DNA of 39,057 nucleotides from Gammaproteobacteria bacterium (GTDB taxonomy: Bacteria > Pseudomonadota > Gammaproteobacteria > Pseudomonadales > Balneatricaceae). This document shows positions 33,033 to 39,057 of this stretch, one piece after another. The notes beneath the pieces were generated by a model. It saw nothing but the letters and a program-made list of their open reading frames with translations. It did not search any database and was not told where the DNA came from. Where the stretch lies: positions 1-39,057 of the forward strand of contig JASMLZ010000066.1 in NCBI GenBank assembly GCA_030748435.1, written 5' to 3'. The first letter of the stretch is position 1; each line of letters opens with the position of its first letter. Position numbers and translations under genes: made by a program.

Positions 33033-34166
33033 ATGACCGCATCTGCCACTCTCGCTCTCGCCAAGGATCTTATCAGTCGTCCGTCTGTCACGCCTGCTGA
33101 TGCTGGCTGCCAGGAGGTGATGATTGCCCGCTTGCAGGCCCTTGGCTTTACTGTTGAGCGCATGCGTTTTGGCGAAGTCGATAATTTCTGGGCCCGCCGA
33201 GGCGATCAACACCCAGTGCTTGCCTTTGCCGGGCATACGGATGTTGTCCCCTCTGGCCCAGAGGCCAACTGGAACACACCACCATTTGAACCAACTGAAA
33301 AAGATGGTTATCTATACGGCCGCGGGGCAGCTGATATGAAAGGCAGCCTAGCAGCGTGGGTGGTGGCTTTGGAACAGTTTATTGCACAACACCCAAACCA
33401 TAAGGGTAGTCTGGCGCTCTTAATTACCAGTGACGAAGAAGGTCCTTTTGTTGATGGTACCACACGAGTCGTGGACACACTGGAAGCTCGTAATGAAAAA
33501 ATCGACTGGTGTATTGTGGGCGAACCCTCGTCCACCAATAAGCTTGGTGATACCATCAAAAATGGCCGTCGCGGGTCTTTAACGGCAGAAATCAATGCCA
33601 AGGGTATTCAGGGCCACGTTGCCTACCCTCATTTGGTCGACAACCCCATTCATAAGGTAGCGCCAGCCTTGGCCGAACTCGCCCACACCCAATGGGACCA
33701 AGGTAATGACTTCTTTCCACCCACCAGCTTTCAGATTGCCAATATCAACGGTGGTACCGGTGCTTCTAATGTGGTGCCAGGACAAGTACACATTCAGTGT
33801 AACTTCCGCTACTCCACAGAAGTCACTGCCGAACAACTGGTACAAAGGCTGGAAGCTATTTTGGATAGCCACCAAGTAGACTACGATATCGGCTGGACCT
33901 ATAACGGCCTGCCCTTTTTAACGGCCTCAGGTGCACTGGTAGAAGCCTGCCAACAGGCTATTCAACAACGCACCAACCGGGTTACAGAACTGTCTACGGC
34001 AGGCGGCACTTCCGATGGTCGCTTTATTGCTCCTACCGGTGCGCAGGTGGTAGAACTGGGCCCCTGTAATGCCACCATTCACAAAATCAATGAGTGTGTA
34101 AAAATAGCTGATCTGGAAACCCTAACAGATATTTACACCGACATTATGCAACGACTACTGGTGTAG
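33033..34166 (+). CDS. dapE: Succinyl-diaminopimelate desuccinylase
   Basis: Zinc-dependent M20-family hydrolase that releases succinate to give LL-diaminopimelate. Metal and catalytic residues are visible: His68 and Asp70 in [12 protein letters not shown], Asp101 in DMKG, the Glu135/Glu136 pair in TSDEEGP, and a C-terminal His in NATIHKINE. 377 aa is normal. It forms a unit with dapD. Confidence 0.97.
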   Translation: MTASATLALAKDLISRPSVTPADAGCQEVMIARLQALGFTVERMRFGEVDNFWARRGDQHPVLAFAGHTDVVPSGPEANWNTPPFEPTEKDGYLYGRGAADMKGSLAAWVVALEQFIAQHPNHKGSLALLITSDEEGPFVDGTTRVVDTLEARNEKIDWCIVGEPSSTNKLGDTIKNGRRGSLTAEINAKGIQGHVAYPHLVDNPIHKVAPALAELAHTQWDQGNDFFPPTSFQIANINGGTGASNVVPGQVHIQCNFRYSTEVTAEQLVQRLEAILDSHQVDYDIGWTYNGLPFLTASGALVEACQQAIQQRTNRVTELSTAGGTSDGRFIAPTGAQVVELGPCNATIHKINECVKIADLETLTDIYTDIMQRLLV

Positions 34167-34224
34167 TTGTTGCATAATACCCGGCACAAATGCCAACTTG
34201 GCCTTTATAAAATCAGGTAACGAT

Positions 34225-34605
34225 ATGTCACAACCCGATATTGAAATATACGTCAAAGGGCCTACAAAAGAGCAGATTCAAGTCTGGCTGGAGCAGCAAT
34301 TTGACAGCTTGCACATAAGCAGCCAAGGCGCCCAACGTCAAGCTTATATAGCTAACTGGCAAGGCAAGAAGTTTGAGATCATGGTGTTGCTCAAGGTTCA
34401 AAATGGCTACACCAGTATCTGGTTCAACCACGCTCCTTTGCCGTGGCCAGATGATAAAAGCTGTGCCCAACAAGCTCTGCAACAACTTCCTCCTGCAGGT
34501 CTTAGTATTCGTTGTATTGCCTCGAGCTGGCAAGAAGGTGATGCACCTGATCAATGGCTACATATGGATGGTGACGGCGAACGACTTATGCAGTGGCCAG
34601 CCTAA
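34225..34605 (+). CDS. Hypothetical protein downstream of dapE
   Basis: I do not recognise this 126-aa protein. It starts MSQPDIEIYVKG with an AGG upstream of the ATG; the frame is open to 34198 without a ribosome-binding site. It is soluble, Trp- and Gln-rich, with no signal peptide or membrane segment. The pattern is alternating beta and alpha: IEIYVKG, KEQIQVWLEQQF, FEIMVLLKV, TSIWFNHAPLPWPDD, then LSIRCIAS. It lies 58 bp after dapE and converges on alkB; it is probably read through from dapE. Confidence 0.75.
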   Translation: MSQPDIEIYVKGPTKEQIQVWLEQQFDSLHISSQGAQRQAYIANWQGKKFEIMVLLKVQNGYTSIWFNHAPLPWPDDKSCAQQALQQLPPAGLSIRCIASSWQEGDAPDQWLHMDGDGERLMQWPA

Positions 34606-34622
34606 GGCCACGCATCGGCACA

Positions 34623-35240
34623 TCAACTCTCAGCAGGTGACAATGTCCGAAAAGTCAAATTGACTCTGGGTTTATCTAGCCCAGCCACAATCGGTAGCCT
34701 ATGTCGCCAGTTCGTTTGCGTCTTACCTTGCATTACCAATAGGCTACCATGTGCCAGATGCAGCTCTACTACCTCATTAGTGCGCTTATGTTTAAAGCAA
34801 AAACGGCGTTCAGCCCCCAGGCTCAAAGAAGCAATAGGGGCTTGGGGCAGCAAGTCTTTTTCATTATCACTATGATAGGCCATACCATCTCTGCCATCAT
34901 GATACATATTGGCCAGACAGGCGTTGTAGGTCGCATCCGTATCAGCTTCCACTAGTTGCTTTAAGCGCAACAGGGCATCTGTCCAGGGCAAAGCCGTTTT
35001 AGTGACCCCTGAATAGGTGTAAGCAAAAGGTTGGCTGGCATACCAAGCGACCATACGCCGGGTAGTGATAAGTTTGCCCATCACCTTCACCCGATCAGGT
35101 TGCCAGGCCAGAGTTTGACGCAGATGCTGCAGGTGGCCATCGGCCTCAGTGCAGGACATAACCGGCCCATGATAATAAACTTCACCATCATAAGGCAGCC
35201 AGTTATGCTTGGGGTCATGCTGGTCAGCAAACAGATCCAT
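34623..35240 (-). CDS. alkB: AlkB-family 2-oxoglutarate/Fe(II) dioxygenase
   Basis: Oxidative demethylase that repairs 1-methyladenine and 3-methylcytosine type lesions. From the ATG at 35240 (AGGAG 5 nt upstream) the protein is 205 aa. Fe ligands are His123 and Asp125 (YHSDNEKDL) and His180 (NWRHRLP); 2-oxoglutarate is bound by Arg192 and Arg198 in PRVNLTFR. The layout is closer to the ALKBH2/3 group than to E. coli AlkB. It lies 69 bp downstream of trpA in the same direction and may share that transcript. Confidence 0.93.
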   Translation of the reverse strand: MDLFADQHDPKHNWLPYDGEVYYHGPVMSCTEADGHLQHLRQTLAWQPDRVKVMGKLITTRRMVAWYASQPFAYTYSGVTKTALPWTDALLRLKQLVEADTDATYNACLANMYHDGRDGMAYHSDNEKDLLPQAPIASLSLGAERRFCFKHKRTNEVVELHLAHGSLLVMQGKTQTNWRHRLPIVAGLDKPRVNLTFRTLSPAES

Positions 35241-35309
35241 AGGTTCTCCTGACTTATAAAACACCATCACCTGGGATTATTCACCCCTCAATTATTGCGC
35301 ACGGGCTAC

Positions 35310-36074
35310 CTAAGTAATGATAGAGCGAATAAATGGACCAACCGCATCAACACCATGATCTTCCATCACCCGTATCGCCTCAGAACCAATAATGGCCACA
35401 TCAGCCTTACCGCGAATAAACTCATAATCAGCCTTCGACTTGACGCCAAAACCCAAGGCCAAAGGCAAGTCTGTAGCCTGACGACAGTCCAGCAAATAGT
35501 CGCCTAACTCATCACCAAACTGAGTATCTTTACCAGTGACACCTTTGCGAGCCACCGTATACATAAACCCCGAGGTATGTTTATTAAGCTGCTGTTTACG
35601 CGCCATAGAACTGTTGGGGGTGAAAATATGTACTGGATCCAAACCATGCTTTTGCATCGCTTGTAAGTATTCACTACCCTCTTCGGGCGGCAAATCGGGA
35701 ATGATTGCACCCTTGATACCAATAGCCTGCATCTTGGCAACAAAATCACTGACACCATACTTAAACAGGATGTTGTAATAGGTCATAAACAAAAAAGGAA
35801 TATCAAAAGCAGCCGTGATTTGCTCCGCCATACGCAGACTTTTTTCCATGGTAGCACCCGCTTTTAGGGCTTGGGCATTGGCCTTCAGAATCACCGGCCC
35901 GTCGGCCATAGGCTCAGAAAACGGAATCTGCAATTCCATCAAATCCACACCTGCCTCAACCATGCCTTCAACCAACCGCATAGCATCATCATAGGATGGG
36001 TAACCCAGCACAATATGGGTCATCAGCAACAGGTCTTTATGTTGCAAACGCTGTTTAATATATTGCTCCAACAT
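35310..36074 (-). CDS. trpA: Tryptophan synthase alpha chain, divergent
   Basis: Cleaves indole-3-glycerol phosphate to indole and glyceraldehyde-3-phosphate, passing indole to TrpB. 254 aa. Catalytic Glu47 (E. coli Glu49) and Asp58 (Asp60) are present in MELQIPFSEPMADGPVI. Two normally conserved positions differ: Gln replaces Gly51, and Glu54 replaces Asp56, the residue that salt-bridges TrpB. Other motifs remain: YTVARKGVTG and LGFGV. The start MTHIVLGYPSYDDA and FMTYYNILFKYG recall epsilonproteobacterial TrpA more than the usual gammaproteobacterial type. It starts 2 nt after trpB. Confidence 0.93.
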   Translation of the reverse strand: MLEQYIKQRLQHKDLLLMTHIVLGYPSYDDAMRLVEGMVEAGVDLMELQIPFSEPMADGPVILKANAQALKAGATMEKSLRMAEQITAAFDIPFLFMTYYNILFKYGVSDFVAKMQAIGIKGAIIPDLPPEEGSEYLQAMQKHGLDPVHIFTPNSSMARKQQLNKHTSGFMYTVARKGVTGKDTQFGDELGDYLLDCRQATDLPLALGFGVKSKADYEFIRGKADVAIIGSEAIRVMEDHGVDAVGPFIRSIIT

Positions 36075-36076
36075 GA

Positions 36077-37333
36077 TTATTCCACGCCTCCTTCTGCAGC
36101 AGCACGAGCACGATACTGGTCAGCCTTGGTGATAATAAATTCGCGCCATTTAGGATCATCAATAGCATCAGCAACAGTAAAGATATCCTTATCAGCCCGC
36201 CCGGACTGATTAATCAAAATAATTTCATCCTTGCCCATGGCAGGTGCTTCTTTAAAGGCCTGAGCAAAAGCATGGGACGATTCCAAAGCCGGTATCAACC
36301 CTTCTTTTTGCACCACCAGTTGCATAGCTGCCACCACCTCATCATCGGTCGCCGCTTCAAACCGCACCCGCCCCGTATCATGCAAATCAGCCAAAATAGG
36401 CGATACCCCCACATAATCCAGACCAGCAGAGACTGAATGAGTATCCATCATCTGCCCATTATTATTCTGCAGGAAATAGGTTTTATAGCCCTGAGCAACA
36501 CCAATGGTGGCATCATCGTAGGCCAGCCGTGCCGCATGCTCACCGATACCTTTACCACGACCACCCGCTTCCACACCAACCAGCTCTACCTCTGTGTCAG
36601 TCATAAAACCACTAAACAAACCCATAGCATTGGAGCCACCGCCGACACAGGCATAAACACGATTGGGTAAACGCCCCTGTCGGGCAAGCATCTGTTCACG
36701 GGCTTCACTGCCAATAATCGACTGGAACCAGGACACCATTTCCGGAAATGGGTAGGGACCACAGGCAGTGCCCAACACATAATGGGTATCATCCATATTG
36801 GTTACCCAGTCACGAAAAGCCTCATTAATGGCGTCTTTTAAAGTAGCGCTACCATCTTCAACAGGCACCACCGTGGCCCCCATCTGCTCCATCCAGAACA
36901 CATTGGGGCGCTGGCGGGCAACATCTACGGCACCCATATAGATAGTGCAATCAAAACCAAATTTAGCCGCCATAGTGGCCGTGGCCACACCGTGCTGACC
37001 AGCACCTGTCTCAGCAATCACCCGTTTCTTGCCCATACGCTTGGTAAGTAGACCCTGCCCCATAACATTGTTGGCCTTGTGGGCCCCCGTATGGTTTAAG
37101 TCTTCACGTTTAATATAAATCTGGGCACCACCAAAATGCCTGCTAAGATTCTCAGCATAGGTAATAGGCGTCGCACGACAGGAATAGGTAGACATTAAAT
37201 CCACATATTCCTGCCAAAAAGCCGGGTCGGCTTTGGCCTCCAGATAGGCGGCCTCTAACTGATCAAACGTGGGTACCAGAATTTCTGGAATAAAGGCACC
37301 TCCAAACTGATTAAAATATCCGCGGTTCTGCAT
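36077..37333 (-). CDS. trpB: Tryptophan synthase beta chain
   Basis: PLP enzyme that condenses indole with serine to tryptophan. 418 aa from ATG 37333 (AGGA about 8 nt upstream; the preceding codon is GTG). The PLP lysine is Lys86 in LNHTGAHKANN, where Ala replaces the usual Ile or Leu. The catalytic Glu108 lies in AETGAGQHGVATAT, and the phosphate-binding loop is GGGSNAMG. This is TrpB class 1, which works with TrpA. It lies 17 bp after a GntR regulator, not after trpF or trpC. Confidence 0.96.
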   Translation of the reverse strand: MQNRGYFNQFGGAFIPEILVPTFDQLEAAYLEAKADPAFWQEYVDLMSTYSCRATPITYAENLSRHFGGAQIYIKREDLNHTGAHKANNVMGQGLLTKRMGKKRVIAETGAGQHGVATATMAAKFGFDCTIYMGAVDVARQRPNVFWMEQMGATVVPVEDGSATLKDAINEAFRDWVTNMDDTHYVLGTACGPYPFPEMVSWFQSIIGSEAREQMLARQGRLPNRVYACVGGGSNAMGLFSGFMTDTEVELVGVEAGGRGKGIGEHAARLAYDDATIGVAQGYKTYFLQNNNGQMMDTHSVSAGLDYVGVSPILADLHDTGRVRFEAATDDEVVAAMQLVVQKEGLIPALESSHAFAQAFKEAPAMGKDEIILINQSGRADKDIFTVADAIDDPKWREFIITKADQYRARAAAEGGVE

Positions 37334-37350
37334 CACATTGTCCTAAGGTG

Positions 37351-38073
37351 TTATATAGAGCTTCCGCTCTGGATGGTCTGAGAAAAGTTAAAGCGATCTG
37401 TACGGCATACAATATCGCAATATATTAACCCCTGTTGCTTGCCAAAATGCAGCTTACGGGCCACATGCAGCAAGGGCAATTTACTATTAGCTTGCATTAA
37501 CTGGGCCAGCTTACGGCTGGGAAACAGCACATGAAAACTCTGTTCGGCACTGGTCACCGTATAAAAATATTGCTGTTTAACCTGTTCGGACAAGGATTGC
37601 CGGGGCTTAAAACCCTGATCAAAATCACTAAACACAGCAGCATCCAGATAAAATGTCTCCAGCAACACCGGTTCACTATCAATGCGGGTCAGGCGCTGGA
37701 GCCGATAAGCCGCTGTGTAACCGCCTTTGCACTCTGCCCCGGAAACCCGTTGTGGCAGTTGCAACCACTCACTATCAGTAGCCAACTCACTGGCTTGCAG
37801 AGCCTGCCCGGTACCTCCTAAAGACAACAAATCAATATGCCGGGCCTTGGGCATAACATAAGTACCCGAACCCCGGCGGCGTTCCAAAACACCTTCCCGC
37901 ACCAGCAAATCCGTAGCCTGACGCACTGTCGGACGACCAATACCATAGGTCTGCGCCAAGGCATGTTCGGAAGGGATTCTCTCCTGCTCCGGCAGCTCAC
38001 CCGCCGCCATGGCACGGCGTAAAAGCTCAGCAAGCTGTTGATATAGGGGCACAGGTGAGGCTGGATTAAGCAT
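37351..38073 (-). CDS. GntR-family (HutC/UTRA) transcriptional regulator of trpBA
   Basis: 240 aa. The N-terminal winged helix-turn-helix (residues about 5-75) has PLYQQLAELLRRAM, RIPSEHALAQTYGIGRPTVR and VLERRRGSGTYV. The C-terminal UTRA domain (about 90-235) binds a small ligand in this family and ends with the usual DIVCRTDRFNF. Regulators of this class act on histidine, fatty acid, amino sugar or phosphonate genes; here the ligand is unknown but may be a tryptophan-pathway compound (inference). No good ribosome-binding site precedes the ATG at 38073. Its promoter overlaps a palindrome, so it is probably autoregulated along with trpBA. Confidence 0.9.
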   Translation of the reverse strand: MLNPASPVPLYQQLAELLRRAMAAGELPEQERIPSEHALAQTYGIGRPTVRQATDLLVREGVLERRRGSGTYVMPKARHIDLLSLGGTGQALQASELATDSEWLQLPQRVSGAECKGGYTAAYRLQRLTRIDSEPVLLETFYLDAAVFSDFDQGFKPRQSLSEQVKQQYFYTVTSAEQSFHVLFPSRKLAQLMQANSKLPLLHVARKLHFGKQQGLIYCDIVCRTDRFNFSQTIQSGSSI

Positions 38074-38104
38074 AAAACAAAGTCACAAATAAACCTTATG
38101 GACA

Positions 38105-38133
38105 AGCATAAAAGTGAAATGTAAAGTTGTCAA
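38105..38133 (-). promoter_or_regulatory. Predicted sigma-70 promoter of gntR-trpBA
   Basis: On the minus strand a consensus -35 TTGACA (38128-38133), 17-bp spacer and -10 TATGCT (38105-38110), giving a leader of about 25 nt before the regulator's ATG. Confidence 0.75.
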
Positions 38134-38146
38134 GACAATTTTACAT
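38119..38146. promoter_or_regulatory. Palindromic operator, probable site of the GntR regulator
   Basis: Two 13-nt arms, ATGTAAAGTTGTC and GACAATTTTACAT, are inverted repeats with one mismatch around a 2-nt centre. The core GTC-AA-GAC matches the GTC-N2-GAC shape of UTRA-class GntR operators. It covers the -35 box, so binding would repress. Confidence 0.7.
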
Positions 38147-38251
38147 ATACACTCTTACCCAAATATCAATTTAATTCAAAACCCAGCACAACAAAAACCA
38201 AAATATATTCTATACTGACTATTGAGCACTGTTTTCAGGCTTATGGCGGGC

Positions 38252-38284
38252 GGCCCTGATATTTTCCTCTTGTTGGTCAGGGCC
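38252..38284. other. Hairpin in the right-hand intergenic region
   Basis: GGCCCTGA (38252-38259) and TCAGGGCC (38277-38284) are perfect inverted repeats around a 17-nt loop. There is no U-tract on either strand. The surrounding 38160-38446 shows no gene. Confidence 0.4.
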
Positions 38285-38446
38285 AACCACCTCTTAAATC
38301 CACTGTTAACAGCCCCACTATCTAAAATAAGGCTTGCCATTCCAGTCAATGGCACTACTGGTAATAGCGTTTAAAAAACAGATCATGGAGTAAATCCAAT
38401 CTGCCAAAGCGGTGGTTGCCTCTTATTTATAACTGCTTGCTTAAAT

Positions 38447-38790
38447 TCAGTTAAACCAGCTAACGTTATCTACAGTGATAGTGGCACGCAATATCTCCGC
38501 CGCCTGCTCAAAGATATACCAGCCGGTCAAAGCCACCCATTTTTCTTCTAACAGCATGTTTATGACGCCCGGCGGCACCATAATAATTATTAACGTGCCG
38601 GCACTTAAATTCCTGAACTCATCGCCGACTAGGCCGCACGCCCTTAAGAATAGCAGGTCCAAGCGTTTTGCTAATTCAGCAAAATCGTCAATCTTTCACT
38701 ATAGTTCCGTAACCCTGATATGGCTTCATCCCGCTTGGCTATAAGCCTAGCAGATTGTACCGGGTCTGCACGGGATTGCCCGATGCAATA
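38447..38790 (-). pseudogene. Possible frameshifted remnant of an unrecognised gene
   Basis: Two overlapping minus-strand frames look protein-like. The first (38671-38790, no start codon) contains SRADPVQSARLIAKRDEAIS; the second (38447-38695) contains DDFAELAKRLDLLFLRACGL and ends TVDNVSWFN. Joined near 38671-38695 by one frameshift they would give about 110 residues with a charged helical first part, a hydrophobic segment (GTLIIIMVPPGVINML) and a Trp-rich end. I cannot name a family. The alternative is a short intact gene in the second frame starting at TTG about 38662. The opposite strand also has an open frame but looks like a shadow. Confidence 0.35.
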
Positions 38791-38828
38791 TCACCTCAAG
38801 CTTGGTGGAGTTCAGTAAACAATATATA

Positions 38829-38873
38829 GATTGGCACTATTTGCAGTTACCAATAGATAGCCAATCCGTTTTT
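38829..38873 (+). terminator. Possible plus-strand rho-independent terminator
   Basis: GATTGGC (38829-38835) pairs with GCCAATC (38860-38866), with an inner CTATT/AATAG stem, followed by CG and five T residues (38869-38873). No plus-strand gene precedes it, so it could end an unannotated small RNA or be a relic. Confidence 0.45.
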
Positions 38874-38913
38874 GTAGCCATAGTTAGGATCATGGGATTG
38901 ACTTAGGATGCGG

Positions 38914-39057
38914 TTAAAACCAGCGCAATATTGCCGCATATGGTTTGCGCTTCAACACGCATTCAAGTGCGCAGTCTAGGTTTAATAACCATAGAATTCC
39001 GTAAAGAAAAAGGGCCTGCTCGTACTCGCATGGAGTATCTGTTATAGCCACTGCCAT
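38914..39057 (-). CDS. Partial open frame at the right edge, unrecognised
   Basis: A minus-strand frame of 47 codons plus stop runs in from the right edge and ends KRKPYAAILRWF. An ATG falls exactly at the edge, so the true start may lie outside. No family is recognised; it may be the 3' end of a neighbouring gene or chance. Confidence 0.25.
   Translation of the reverse strand: MAVAITDTPCEYEQALFLYGILWLLNLDCALECVLKRKPYAAILRWF

Noticed and set aside
34593-34611. Inverted repeat GTGGCC/GGCCAC between the hypothetical gene and alkB as a bidirectional terminator
   Set aside because: Only 6 bp, partly inside the coding end, and no T-runs on either side.
38475-38744. Plus-strand 89-codon frame in the right-hand region
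   Set aside because: Its composition (Ser, His, Pro-rich) looks like a shadow of the more protein-like minus-strand frames.

Overview
The window is a stretch of Gammaproteobacterial core chromosome, moderately AT-rich by eye, cut inside nlpD at the left edge and ending in a poorly coding region on the right. The gene order closely follows Pseudomonas and its relatives: nlpD-pcm-surE-truD-ftsB-eno-pyrG-tilS-accA-dnaE-rnhB-lpxB-lpxA-fabZ-lpxD-skp-bamA-rseP-cdsA-uppS-frr-pyrH-tsf-rpsB, then divergently map-glnD-(ArsC-like)-dapD-dapE. The long (about 345 aa) Pseudomonas-type DapD and the placement of glnD next to the dap genes also suggest a Pseudomonadales/Oceanospirillales/Cellvibrionales-type marine gammaproteobacterium. 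This is inference from synteny and protein character; no 16S gene is present.

Layout. Positions 1-27610 are almost entirely minus strand: cell-envelope and housekeeping genes for cell division (ftsB), tRNA modification (truD, tilS), glycolysis (eno), CTP synthesis (pyrG), fatty acid and lipid A synthesis (accA, fabZ, lpxA/B/D), outer-membrane assembly (skp, bamA), membrane proteolysis (rseP), phospholipid and undecaprenyl carrier synthesis (cdsA, uppS), and translation (frr, tsf, rpsB). A DUF368/PopT-type carrier-lipid transporter lies between pcm and nlpD. Positions 28043-34605 are plus strand: map, glnD, an ArsC-family protein, dapD, dapE and an unrecognised small protein. Positions 34623-38073 are minus strand: a GntR/UTRA regulator followed by trpB, trpA and alkB. 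The last 0.9 kb holds no intact recognisable gene, but it has hairpins, a likely frameshifted gene remnant and a partial reading frame at the edge.

Main observations. (1) Three genes of the MEP isoprenoid pathway are missing from positions where the family normally keeps them. ispD and ispF are absent between ftsB and truD, which here overlap by 4 nt. dxr is absent next to cdsA/rseP, where about 280 bp of non-coding spacer remains. uppS, which needs the pathway's products, is still present. This points to replacement of the MEP pathway (for example by mevalonate) or relocation of its genes. (2) trpB and trpA are not in a classical trp context. They follow a GntR-family regulator with a UTRA ligand-binding domain, whose promoter has a consensus -35 box buried in a 28-bp palindrome, and the TrpA is divergent. 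(3) Smaller points: a probable CTG start for glnD, a TTG start for eno, a long palindromic element in the eno 3' region, an rpsB leader, and two clear rho-independent terminators.
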